From the NCBI GenBank assembly GCA_029933365.1, contig JAOZOH010000003.1, forward strand, positions 1 to 57,694: a DNA stretch of 57,694 bases, in the 5' to 3' direction. The first letter of the stretch is position 1, and each line of letters opens with the position of its first letter. The translations under genes were made by a program, and so were the position numbers. The DNA is from Desulfuromusa sp. (GTDB taxonomy: Bacteria > Desulfobacterota > Desulfuromonadia > Desulfuromonadales > Geopsychrobacteraceae). A model generated the notes under the pieces. That model searched no databases. It was not told the DNA's origin and worked only from the letters and a program-made list of their open reading frames with translations. Below, one piece after another: positions 44,601 through 54,800 of the stretch.

Positions 44601-47600
44601 AGTCTGTACGGTGTGGGAACAGCGTGCAGTAATTTTGTGACCCTTGCCGATGACGGTGATGCTTACAGTCGTTACATTTACCGCATTACTCTGACCAACG
44701 AAGCAAGTCACGATGGGGTGCAGCGCGCTCCAGCTTATGACATCACCGTGACTGATCAGCTTGATGGGAGTGACCTCGCCTACGTATTTCCATTTGCTGG
44801 CGACAGCCTGGATAACGATGCAGACAGTTCGACAGATGGGGCCGATGGCGGTGGCGAGGGTTCGATCAGTGACAATATCGTCAAAAATTTAATTCTTGCG
44901 CAACTCACTTTCTCTTATACCCACAGTACTGCTTTACAACGTCTCGATCCGGGTCAATCGGTTGAACTTTTCTATCGCGTTGACTTTGATGATGACGCCG
45001 CTCCGCAGCAGACCTTTACCAATACTGCCGAAGCGACCTACGACAGCCTTACCGGTGATTTGGGTAATCAGAGTAATCCACAGCGTCCCAATAGCGATCT
45101 GGGTGGTGCTCGGGCCTATACTTCTGATCCTGCAACTGCAAGTGTGCAGATTGTTCCGGTTGAAACACGACCCAAAAGTATTGTTGCTTTGGCGAACACT
45201 CCTTTGCTAGCGGTGCCCGGTACTCAGGATGTTTCGGCAGGGGAAGAAATCGAGTATCAGCTGAACACACTGTTACCGGTAGCGCTGTTACGCAATTTCA
45301 TAATTCGTGATGAACTTCCAGCAGGGTTGCGTTGCTCTGAAGCACCAAATATCAATCTGGATGCAGCCCCCTATAATGCCGCCGGATTTGATCCGGGGGG
45401 AATCATCACCCCGACTTGTACTGATAATCTGGTCGAGTGGAATTTCGGCAATCAACGTTTAACCATTGGCAGTGCGGGCAATCGCTACGATTTTGCGATC
45501 AATTTCATTGCCCAGATTGAAAATACCGCAGTGACGAATGATGGCGGCGTGATCTCCAATGGTCACCCTGCCACGGTGACGACAGCAGAATATATTGATG
45601 AAACCGGTACGCTGATATCCAACAATTTTGGCCAGGTTGATATCATGGTGCGTGAACCGCTCATCGAACTGACCAAAAGCTTCAACGTCATCGAGGCCGA
45701 TGCTGCAGATACCCTGACAGTGACAGTAACAGCCACCAATAACGGCACAGCAACAGCATATAATTTACGGGTTCTTGATGATCTGGTTGGAACCTCTCTT
45801 AGTTATGCGGGCAATACCAGTGGAACTGATCCACCAGATAACGTTGATACCACAACTCTGGGAGCTAATCAGCCAATCTTCAGTTGGAATGCTCCCAATG
45901 GTATCGCCGTTGGTGCCAGTATCAGCTTTACTTTCGATGTCACTATTGCCACAGATGTTCAGCCCCTTCAGCTATTAAGAAATACCATCCAGTCCGACTG
46001 GACATCGCTGCCCGATCAGACGACTGCACTTAACAGCAGTGGTTCCATCGGTGCTGCTGGCAGTACAACTGGTATGCGTAATGGAGCCCTGCCAAACAGC
46101 GGCAGTGCGGTTAATGATTACGAAGCTGCCGCCGAAACTCAGCTCACCATTTTCCCACTGGAAACTGCTAAAACCGATCTACAACCAGCCATAATTCCCA
46201 CTATCGGAGCACATAAACTTTTCCGGGTCGATATTGATCTGCCAGAAGGGGTAAGCACTGGTGTCATCATCACTGATAGCCTTAATGCTGCCGGTCTGAG
46301 CTACGTTCTTGCCAATAATGCCATATTCGATATCAGCTACAATTTTGTGGGGATTACTTCGATCAATGGTCAACCACCCACAGAAGCAGCTTTTAATGCA
46401 TTCCCGGCAGATGGATCCAGCGACAGTGTGATTTGGGATATCGGCACGGTAGTGACTCAGACCGAAGATGATTCAACCCAGAATGTGCTCGACCCGATTA
46501 TTCATATCGAATACTACGCACGGGTCAACAACGATCTTGCCACCGATGCTGGTGATTTACTGCAAAATGGGGTCACCGTCAACTATCTGAATGGTGAAAC
46601 CGGCGCACAAGAGACGCTCAACGCAGCAACGGTAGCCGTTACCGTATCTGAACCCGATCTTACCCTGACTAAAACTCTGGCCAATGTGACCGTTGGCAAG
46701 GCTGCCGGTGATCCTCCGTTTGCCGGGGATACCCTGGAATATACTTTAACTATCATTAATACCGGCAGTACCAACTCGACCGCTTTCGATGTCAATATCG
46801 TCGATACTTTGCCAGACGGGTTGGTTCTTGATAGTGGATTTACCCCTACTGCGGTTCTCGATGGAACTCCGGTTGCTGGATTCGTGGCGACACCAGCTGG
46901 GGCTCCGTCAGGTGCTCTGACCTGGGGTCGTGATAATAGCGATGGCAGTCTCGATCTTCCCGCCGGGCAGGTTCTGGTTCTCACCTACCGAACCATTGTT
47001 CAGGTTATTGTTGATCCTGCCGGTCTCATCGAAAATGGTGTCTGGAGCGACTGGACTTCACTTGCTGATGTAAATTCATACGAGCGTACCGGGGCAGGGT
47101 GCCCGAATACTACAGCACCGAACGATTACTGTGTCGGACCGGTTTTTGCGACGACGACCGGTATTACTCCTGAACTGATTTTTCAGAAATTTGTTATTAA
47201 CGAAACCACCGGAGCAGATCCAGGCGTTAATGCCAGCCCCGGTGACACGCTGAGGTACCGTTTACAGATCACCAATATCAGTACCGCTCCGGGCTTTTTC
47301 TCGATCACTGATGAAATTGACTCGTTAAATGCATCAGCTCTTTTTGTCCCCGGAACGCTGACCATTATTTCTGCCCCGGCAGGAACAGACAACAGTGATC
47401 CGAATGGTGGGAACGCAGGAACCGGGCTTGTCGATATCAGTGATATTACTCTGGATGGTGGCGACGTCCTGAACATTGAATTCTCAGTCCAGTTGATTCC
47501 GGTGATCACCCACGGCACTTTAGTTTTGAATCAGGCACGTTTGCTGTTGTCCGGTTTGGGGTGGATCACTAGTGATGATCCAAACCAGGGTGGTGATCAC

Positions 47601-50600
47601 GATCCGACCCAGACTCTGATCACATCAGCTCCAGTTTGGCATTTACAGAAGACCGCGGAGGATATAACTGGCGCAACAACTATTCTATTTGCCGGTGACC
47701 TGCTGCGTTACACCATCGCCATCAAAAATATTGGAACTGAAAACGCAACAGCCGTTGAGTTGCGCGACACAATCCCCGCCAATACCACTTATATTGCCGA
47801 CAGTACCACCCTGAATGGGGTAGCAGTGGCCGATTCGGCACCGGCTACACCACCGTTACAGGGCGGTATGGAGATCAATGCTCCCGAAAACCTGACCGCC
47901 GGGGCGATGCGTGCCGACACAGCAGCCGATGCTGACAATGTTGCGACCATCACCTTTGAAGTTCAAGTCAATACCGATACGGCCAGCGGGACAATTATTT
48001 CGAACCAGGGATTTGTCAACGGTACTGGCGTTGGTAGTGGTGCTTTCCCGGAACAGCCGTCCGATGATCCAGATACTGTCGCAGTTGATGACCCGACCGA
48101 CAAAATTGTCAGCAGTCTCGACTTCCGTAAGTCGGTTTTTAACCTGACTTCCGGGGGAGACGGTGCTATGGCGACTCCTGGAGATATTCTCAGATATCGG
48201 TTGGAGATCATCAACACCAGTACGGTTGCACTCAATGATCTGTCTATCATCGACGGGCTTGAGCTTCTCAATCCGGCTGATCCGCTCCTTTTTGTACCCG
48301 GCACTCTGACACTGACAGTAGTTCCCGCTGGTGCCGATATCTCGGCTACCAACCCGACCGGCGGCAGCAAAGGAACCGGTCTGGTGGATATCCGTGATCT
48401 GAGTGTGCCTGTCGGTGGAACTGAGACCGTCGAGTTTACGGTAGAGCTTGCTCCGGTCATTATCAGCGGAACGCAAGTATTGAATCAGGCTGACTTGATC
48501 GCCACCGGGCAGACATTCCGTAAAAGTGACACCGATGATCCTGCGGCGCTGGGAGATGAAGACCCCACGGTCACACTGATCAGTTCTGCTCCTGCTTTTG
48601 AAGTATCAAAAATTTCGACTATTTTGACTGGAGACCCGGCGGTTCTACTGGCTGGAGAGACCCTGCGCTATGCCATTAGCATCAAAAATATTGGCACTGA
48701 GAACGCCGTTGCTGTCGTCCTGCAGGACTTCACCCCGGCCAACACGCTCTATGTCGCCAACAGCACAACTCTCAACGGTGTCGCAGTGCCCGACAGCGGA
48801 TCCGGTGACAATCCACTGCACAGCGGCATTCTGGTCAATGCTCCGGAAGACACAACTCCCGGATATTTGCGTGCAGATACTGCCGCTGGAGCGACCAACG
48901 TTGCCACAGTGACTTTCGACGTGGTGATTGATATCGATGCCATGGATGGACTGGTAATCGAAAATCAGGGCTTCGTCAGTGGAAATGGGGAAGGGAGCGG
49001 CGCTTTCCCGGAACAACCGTCCGATGATCCAGCGACTCCGGCGGTTGATGATCCGACTCGTAATGTCGTGGGTAACCTGCCACTGCTTTACACCCAGAAA
49101 ACCGTTGAAATTTTCACCGACAACGGTTCTGTCGGGATTGTCGATCCAGGTGATGTCCTGCGTTACACCATTACCATCAATAACTCGGGAGCCATTCCGG
49201 CTACGGCGGTAACGCTTACCGATAATGTGCCTAATGATACCACCTATGTTGCCGATTCCTTGCGTCTGAATGGTTTGTCAATCGGACCTGACGGTGGTGT
49301 CTTGCCACTTATCGCCGGACTGCTGGTAAATTCAACCGATAATCCCGGAGCAGGGATCGTTTCACCCGGCGAAAGTGGAGAAATAACTTTTGAAGTGCAG
49401 GTCAATGCCGGTACGGCAACCGGCACACTGATCAGCAACCAGGGGACTATTACCAGTACAGAACTGGTACCTGGGCTGACCGACGCCGATGGTCTTGCCT
49501 CCAACGGCTACCAGCCAACCATTATTACTGTTGGCGATGTTCAATTTCTTTCACTCACCAAGGATGTCACGGTTGTAAACGGTGGCAGTGCCGAACCGGG
49601 TGACGAGTTGGCTTACGTGATTCGGGTCACAAATGTCGGCAGTTTGCCCGCAACTCAAGTGGTGGTGATCGATGATCTCAACCCGCCTCTGGGGAATCTG
49701 ATCAGTTACATTGCTGGATCGGGAACCATGAACGGGATTGCAGCGGGAGTCACCTATGCGGCCGATATCCTTACGGCAGATTATGCTGCAAGCTATGGCG
49801 ACCTGGCTCCTGGTGCAAGTATCACGATACGATTCCGGGTGCAGATCAGTAACACCGTTGACTATGGAACAACGATCACCAATACCGGTGTTGTCAGCTG
49901 GAACACACCACAACAGACCGATTCAGCCTCAGCTTCACTCGATGTTGGAGGCACTCCAGGCAGTGCTGCTCTGAATGGTATTGTCTGGCACGACGCGAAT
50001 CTTGACACTGTCTATGATGCTGCCAGTGAGAACAGCCAGAATGGTTGGTTGGTCGAACTCTATCTTGACGGCCTGTTGATCACCACTGTGGAGACCGGTG
50101 CTGACGGTCGTTATCAATTCTCTGGTCTGGTTCCCTCAGCAAATGTCACCGGTCTGTACGAAGTGCGCTTTATTGCTACAGGGGCTGGAGCCAATACTCC
50201 TTCACTAGGCTATGCCAATTCTCCATTCACCGATGGTCCGCAGCGGATAACAGATATCAGTGTCGCCGAGGGAAACAATCTGCAGGGTTTGAACCTGCCA
50301 CTCTGGCCTAATGGAACTATTTATAACTCGGTGGCAAGAACTCCGGTTGCCGGCGCCAGAGTAACGATGCTCAACGCGACCAGCGGAATTGAGTTGCCAG
50401 GTCTGTGTTTTGATGATCCGGTGCAACAGAATCAGATGACCGCTGAAAATGGCTTTTACAAGTTCGACCTGAACTTCAGTAATGCGGCCTGTCCAGCAGG
50501 TGGAGCCTATCTCATCGAAGTTACTGAACCTTCGAGCGGCTATTTGGAAACACCTTCGGTGATCATCCCGCCAACCAGTGATGCAAGTACGGCAGCTTTT

Positions 50601-51803
50601 TCGGTACCTTCATGTCCTAGCAGTGCGGTTGATGCGGTGCCAGCTACCGCTGGTTTCTGTGAAGCTGTTTCTTCTACCGATGCGCCACCCTTGTCGGTAA
50701 CGGCAAATTCGGCAGGTACCATCTATTATCTCCACCTTATTTTGAGTGACGGCACCGTGCCAGGACAGAGTCAGATATTTAATAATCCAATCCCTATCGA
50801 TCCGGAACTGGATGGAGCTGTCGCAATCACCAAAACAGCGTCCCTGACCAACGTAACCAAAGGGACACTGGTTCCTTACACAATTACCGTAAGCAACATC
50901 TTTGGTTTCCCACTTGAAGACATCAGTATCATCGACCGTTTCCCTGCAGGATTCAAATATGTATCGGGCAGTGCTCGCTTAGACAAGGAAGCGATTGAAC
51001 CGGAGATCAACGGTAGGGAACTGGTCTGGAACAATTTAGAACTGGATGTCAATTCAGTACGCACCATCAAGTTACTTCTGGTCGTGAGTTCTGGAGTTTC
51101 AGAAGGTGAATATACGAACCGGGCACAGGTCTTTAATAACATCCTTGGAACCTCTGTCTCCGGCGAAGCAACTGCGACTGTGCAAGTTGTTCCCGATCCC
51201 GATATTGATTGTACCGACGTCATCGGCAAGGTTTTTGATGACCGCAATCTGAACGGTTGGCAGGATGCCGGTGAGTTGGGAATGTCGGGAGTTCGTGTCG
51301 TCACGGCGCGTGGGCTGATCGCTACAACCGATGAATACGGACGCTATCACATCACCTGCGCAGTAGTTCCCGACGAGAATCGCGGTAGCAATTTTATCAT
51401 GAAGCTGGATGATCGCAGTTTGCCAACCGGATATCGCGTGGTCACGGAGAACCCGAGGGTGCAACGGGCGACACGCGGCAAGATGATGCGCTTCAACTTT
51501 GGGACAACGATCCACCGGGTCGTGGCAATTGATATCGCCGATGGCGTATTTGAGCCGGACACAACTCAACTACGGCTGCAGTGGCAGTCGAAAATCAAAC
51601 AATTATTGAAGGTACTAAAAGAGTCTCCGTCGGTGCTGCGCTTATCTTATCTAGCAGATATTGAGAGCGAAGGGTTAGTACGCAAACGCCTCAAGGTACT
51701 GAAGAATGAAGTCTCAGAACTCTGGGATCAAGACGATGATAACTATCGTTTGACGATAGAAACTGAAGTGTTCTGGCGTCTTGGCAGTCCACCACAGCGG
51801 TAA
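41649..51803 (+). CDS. Giant DUF11-repeat surface protein (3384 aa)
   Basis: The product has a signal peptide (cleavage after AQA, residue 33). About fifteen DUF11 beta-sandwich modules follow, each opening with a motif such as LTLTKTLANVTV or LRYTIAIKNIGTENATAV and ending near NQG. Then come prealbumin-like SdrD-B/Cna-B-type modules (NGIVWHDANLDTVYD near 2780 and IGKVFDDRNLNGWQDAGE near 3190) and a last DUF11 module between them. The final 110 residues (FEPDTTQLRLQWQSKIKQLLKVLKE...) look like a degenerate OmpA-like domain, which could anchor it to peptidoglycan. Residues of about 47176-48117 and 48118-49070 are a 945-bp internal duplication. ATG 41649 is the likely start; AGGGGA lies about 13 bases before. 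Expression is gated by two c-di-GMP riboswitches. Probably an adhesin or fibre in the envelope. Confidence 0.88.
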   Translation: MLLQRPLLNILNNSIFALLGVIGILLISVPAQADPCDTKTGVSFVQHDLSNSYCELCGYGYITVVVRNPYSYTFDTTPPLPYDPPIPGATMTNMVVVEDLRTSGLEYDPTAPDPVVYSVNGGSFSAGSAPAVNGSRLTFNSAQIDPFGDPLTALESNSQVNYITIRFAVRRTTDPEGLVRIPANRTIEAELTFDTDSGCIDSPKSDTDTLLLREPIPTITKTGWNYDAGQRQSSQTDPVYGNNNDDVVWRIQIDNPSLAGLQDLRFDDLMDAGSMVISHACPTEVAANTIAANNGVGSATGCVAAGNTIDDFIVTDPFGDMALSFDGYEVDVVAGGSASIYLVGKINGTGSCETSKNNTVDDVQWGCEAQASAGGISQTSTGIIPTDVATFYSRYNDDHPLLTIERQLTGINTSQPVGSRGMMTIIIHNNSGGSVKNIQLADVLPVEYVVDATFTPELDVTPAYGATYPGLIDTLVWTNENVASLANIAPEFDLTSNGVTNPDYADQVNMLRQGDVAVIRFRVVLSESDYYDRNANLDVNPEEYPTTGTDPTFQTPLSNSLTVDFDLFCAAQGHQQLVLTGNGTGNPAGADIPAFPEDLDIAVGGSVFILTNDPNQLLMLPIELTNNGGHDAADYHAFVSFGATMFVENAPVGCSTISLSGVPNQPAPWKVWVDPTEIPSTATVYECTSPAIIAPGQTITYNFDVRKTQPTDPNGLARIALDDLSLRADVVGEITLSDGTPLDFPAPIVRDNGAPDHEDGELDRANNYSVDATWARVIGFNLKKTQIGTCNENNPPSFDANGFEELQIGEECDFHIETGGWFGFQTPGFVYIAVQNIDVVDEVPDGQAYLSSTDTYVQSTSRIENVSLNPAGLTALNEGWFDWRFNVPDAEQIQVADEWFVVDTKTRLLNKPTDQRLVPNVHAGNSHNVLNSTFDATFSNVNTGLIEVYSLGPGTVGYPIEAIRRVDLTVTEPLITVVKEVCNESLYGVGTACSNFVTLADDGDAYSRYIYRITLTNEASHDGVQRAPAYDITVTDQLDGSDLAYVFPFAGDSLDNDADSSTDGADGGGEGSISDNIVKNLILAQLTFSYTHSTALQRLDPGQSVELFYRVDFDDDAAPQQTFTNTAEATYDSLTGDLGNQSNPQRPNSDLGGARAYTSDPATASVQIVPVETRPKSIVALANTPLLAVPGTQDVSAGEEIEYQLNTLLPVALLRNFIIRDELPAGLRCSEAPNINLDAAPYNAAGFDPGGIITPTCTDNLVEWNFGNQRLTIGSAGNRYDFAINFIAQIENTAVTNDGGVISNGHPATVTTAEYIDETGTLISNNFGQVDIMVREPLIELTKSFNVIEADAADTLTVTVTATNNGTATAYNLRVLDDLVGTSLSYAGNTSGTDPPDNVDTTTLGANQPIFSWNAPNGIAVGASISFTFDVTIATDVQPLQLLRNTIQSDWTSLPDQTTALNSSGSIGAAGSTTGMRNGALPNSGSAVNDYEAAAETQLTIFPLETAKTDLQPAIIPTIGAHKLFRVDIDLPEGVSTGVIITDSLNAAGLSYVLANNAIFDISYNFVGITSINGQPPTEAAFNAFPADGSSDSVIWDIGTVVTQTEDDSTQNVLDPIIHIEYYARVNNDLATDAGDLLQNGVTVNYLNGETGAQETLNAATVAVTVSEPDLTLTKTLANVTVGKAAGDPPFAGDTLEYTLTIINTGSTNSTAFDVNIVDTLPDGLVLDSGFTPTAVLDGTPVAGFVATPAGAPSGALTWGRDNSDGSLDLPAGQVLVLTYRTIVQVIVDPAGLIENGVWSDWTSLADVNSYERTGAGCPNTTAPNDYCVGPVFATTTGITPELIFQKFVINETTGADPGVNASPGDTLRYRLQITNISTAPGFFSITDEIDSLNASALFVPGTLTIISAPAGTDNSDPNGGNAGTGLVDISDITLDGGDVLNIEFSVQLIPVITHGTLVLNQARLLLSGLGWITSDDPNQGGDHDPTQTLITSAPVWHLQKTAEDITGATTILFAGDLLRYTIAIKNIGTENATAVELRDTIPANTTYIADSTTLNGVAVADSAPATPPLQGGMEINAPENLTAGAMRADTAADADNVATITFEVQVNTDTASGTIISNQGFVNGTGVGSGAFPEQPSDDPDTVAVDDPTDKIVSSLDFRKSVFNLTSGGDGAMATPGDILRYRLEIINTSTVALNDLSIIDGLELLNPADPLLFVPGTLTLTVVPAGADISATNPTGGSKGTGLVDIRDLSVPVGGTETVEFTVELAPVIISGTQVLNQADLIATGQTFRKSDTDDPAALGDEDPTVTLISSAPAFEVSKISTILTGDPAVLLAGETLRYAISIKNIGTENAVAVVLQDFTPANTLYVANSTTLNGVAVPDSGSGDNPLHSGILVNAPEDTTPGYLRADTAAGATNVATVTFDVVIDIDAMDGLVIENQGFVSGNGEGSGAFPEQPSDDPATPAVDDPTRNVVGNLPLLYTQKTVEIFTDNGSVGIVDPGDVLRYTITINNSGAIPATAVTLTDNVPNDTTYVADSLRLNGLSIGPDGGVLPLIAGLLVNSTDNPGAGIVSPGESGEITFEVQVNAGTATGTLISNQGTITSTELVPGLTDADGLASNGYQPTIITVGDVQFLSLTKDVTVVNGGSAEPGDELAYVIRVTNVGSLPATQVVVIDDLNPPLGNLISYIAGSGTMNGIAAGVTYAADILTADYAASYGDLAPGASITIRFRVQISNTVDYGTTITNTGVVSWNTPQQTDSASASLDVGGTPGSAALNGIVWHDANLDTVYDAASENSQNGWLVELYLDGLLITTVETGADGRYQFSGLVPSANVTGLYEVRFIATGAGANTPSLGYANSPFTDGPQRITDISVAEGNNLQGLNLPLWPNGTIYNSVARTPVAGARVTMLNATSGIELPGLCFDDPVQQNQMTAENGFYKFDLNFSNAACPAGGAYLIEVTEPSSGYLETPSVIIPPTSDASTAAFSVPSCPSSAVDAVPATAGFCEAVSSTDAPPLSVTANSAGTIYYLHLILSDGTVPGQSQIFNNPIPIDPELDGAVAITKTASLTNVTKGTLVPYTITVSNIFGFPLEDISIIDRFPAGFKYVSGSARLDKEAIEPEINGRELVWNNLELDVNSVRTIKLLLVVSSGVSEGEYTNRAQVFNNILGTSVSGEATATVQVVPDPDIDCTDVIGKVFDDRNLNGWQDAGELGMSGVRVVTARGLIATTDEYGRYHITCAVVPDENRGSNFIMKLDDRSLPTGYRVVTENPRVQRATRGKMMRFNFGTTIHRVVAIDIADGVFEPDTTQLRLQWQSKIKQLLKVLKESPSVLRLSYLADIESEGLVRKRLKVLKNEVSELWDQDDDNYRLTIETEVFWRLGSPPQR

Positions 51804-51861
51804 AAAGTTAATTTAAGGTCACAAGAAGTAGTATGTAACCTCTAAATGTAAATGAAAATAA

Positions 51862-54800
51862 ATGAAAAAGTTGAGTTTCACAATATTATTAATGAGTCTG
51901 ATTCTTGCGGCTGGAGTTAACATCTCTGCAGCCTTGGAGTGGGCCTCCCTGTTACCCGGACCCGGCAGTTTGGTTCGTGAAGCATCAGTCTATGGTCAAT
52001 CGACCGAAATGCATCTACCCTCCGACCAACCGCCCACACCCTGGGTGCTCGATCCTTCAATATTCGATGAGGATCAGGGCGATCAGGTTGAGGTACGTCA
52101 GGTTGTCGAAGCAGACATCAAAACCGTCAAACTTGCAAACCTGATTCCAGCAATCCACTTTCGTGAAGGGGATGCCGAAATTCCCGGGAACTATCTGGCT
52201 CGTCTACGCGAAATTCTTGTAAGCATGCGTGATCGAAAGAATGTCCGTCTTCATTTCGTTGGCCATGCCGATTCCCAGCCACTCAGCGCCAATTTACAGG
52301 CTATCTATGTTGATAATATCGGATTATCCCGTGAACGGGCGGGGACAACTGCAGAATATTGTCAACGGTCACTGAATCTTCCCGCCGAATCAATTTCCTA
52401 TGAAGGATTGGGGGACAGCAGTCCTCTTGCCAGCAATGCAACCGAGGAAGGTCGAATGCTCAACCGACGGGTTGAAGTGGAAGTCTGGTATGACGAAATC
52501 GGTGAAAAAACGATTGAGAAAGAAGAAATTATTCCTCGCGAGTTCAATCGTATCAAGGTTTGCCGGACTGAAACCGTCTGTAAATTGCGCTACAAAGAAG
52601 GACATTCACATCGAGCCAGGATCAAAAACCTGATTGTACCGCTACATTACAACGACGGCATGGTGAGTGTTACAGAGAGGTTTGCGCAGCAGGTCAAGCA
52701 ATCTCTGGTAAACCTTTCAGGTAAAAAGAATGTCCAGGTCAAGTTTATTGCCTATACCGATAATACCCCGCTGGCGGGACGACAAAAACGTATTTACGGC
52801 AACCATCTTGGTTTATCAAAAGCTGTCGCCCGTCGCGTTGCCCTGACTATGCAGGATACCCTGGTTTTACCCAATACTGCTGTTGATAGTGAAGGAAAAG
52901 GGGCGACACGATCAGTGGCAGCCAACGATACGCCAAAGGGACGGTCGTTGAATCGACGCATTGAAGTTGAATTCTGGTACGACGATCCCCTCCAAGATCT
53001 ACCCGATGAGCCACAGATATGTCCCGACGTTACCGGAGCCGAAACCGTCACCCGGGTCTATGACTCTCCCTCGGGTAGTATTGCCCCAATCCTATTCAAA
53101 AATGGTCAACCCGTTATATCTATCGAAATTATTAAACGTTTACGCCAGACCATGGCTGAGGTCATTGACAAGAGTAATGTGCGCCTGCGTTTTGTCGGAT
53201 ATATCAGCAATGAACGACTCAATCGCCGTACCGCTGCAATCTATGGAGATGATATCGGTTGGTCGACGGCACGTGCGTTACGTGCCATGGAAACCGTCAG
53301 TGAGAAAATGGAACTGACGCAAGAACAGGCAGAATTCGAGGGGCGTGGTTATGTTCAGTCTGAGGATGTGGTCACCACCGGATTTATTGAGTCGGATATA
53401 TCACGCGTTGTGGTTCAGGTGGTTTATGACGAGCTTGCCATTCTTGATGACTATGAAGGGGTTGAAATTACGCGCCTGGTGCGTGAAGTTGAAACGAAAA
53501 ATCCATTTGCCCTCAATCTCATGCGCATCACGGTTGACGGTCATCCTATCAATGATCCAGGTAAAAGTGTTCCTGATGTACAGCGCTGTACCGACGTGGC
53601 ACTGGATAAGACGCAAATGCAATTTAAACACGACAATTTGAAGTTGGAGCCACGCCTCAATGTGACCGCCTGGCCGCGTTCTATCCGTTACCGGGATGTT
53701 GCAGCGACTGAGTTTATCGAAGATCGGGTTGATTTCTGTCTTTACAGCAACTATCGCAGTTTCATTGAGCGGGCTGAAGTCTTGATTTTTAAAGAGAAAC
53801 AATCGGTGCGGGATATACCTCTGGCGGTCATCGAACTGGATACCAACGGACAAGGGTATTGGCAGCCTGATTTCGAATCATATTCTGTTGCGGAAATGAA
53901 GTTGAAATATTTGCTGCGGGTTTACGACAACACTGGCTCTTATGATGAAACATATCCGCAACCCCTGTGGGTGGTTGATCAGATGGATCCGGTTGTTGTC
54001 TTTGCGAATCCACAAGTGGAATTGCTGGCCGGATACGGTGAGAGTCGCATCGCCAACCGGAATATTCCGCTGCGTGGCGGGACGATTCAGGTTCATGGCA
54101 AAGAGGTCCCGGACGGTCATGGTGTCTGGCTGGCTGGATATACCGTACCGGTTGATAACAAAGGAAGCTTTGTTGCCGAGGAAATTTTACCTGAGGGAGT
54201 CCATACCGTAGAAGTTGCTGTTCTCAACCAGGCTGGTAACGGCGAACTGTTTTTGCGTGATCTGGCTCTGGAACGAAGTGACTGGTTCACCGTTGGCATC
54301 GCCGATATGACCCTATCGGCTAACGAAACCAATGGACCGGCCAGTCTTCTTGCGCCGGATAATCCGCAATATAGCAATGATATGAATATTCATGGTCGGC
54401 TGGCCTTTTATTCTTACGGCAAATTCAAAAATGGTTGGTCGCTGACAGCGAGTGCGGATACCAGAGAAGGGCCACTGGACGAAATTTTCTCCAATTTCCT
54501 CGACAAGTCGACTGATGCGCAATTCCGAAGAATGGATCCGGATCGCCATTATCCAACTTTTGGTGATGACAGCACCGTGGTGGAAAATGCCCCGACCAGG
54601 GGTAAGTTTTACGTCAAGATGAAAAAGAATGAGACCTATGGTCTCTGGGGTAACTTCAAGGTTGGTTATCTCGATAACAGTTTGGCACACGTCGACCGGG
54701 AGTTGTATGGCGCCAACTTGCATTACCAGTCACTTGACATCACCAGCTTTGGTGAGCAGCGTCTGGTTGCTGCCGGGTTCGGCGCAGATCCCGGTACGGT

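Noticed and set aside
43307..44711. Long antisense ORFs inside the giant gene and elsewhere in long coding regions
   Set aside because: They lie wholly within clearly coding frames, have no ribosome sites and no domain features; they are shadows of codon bias.
41649..51803. Direct DNA repeats in the DUF11 gene as a CRISPR-like or mobile array
   Set aside because: The repeats are in frame and follow protein module limits; spacing is hundreds of bases and sequence identity is partial.
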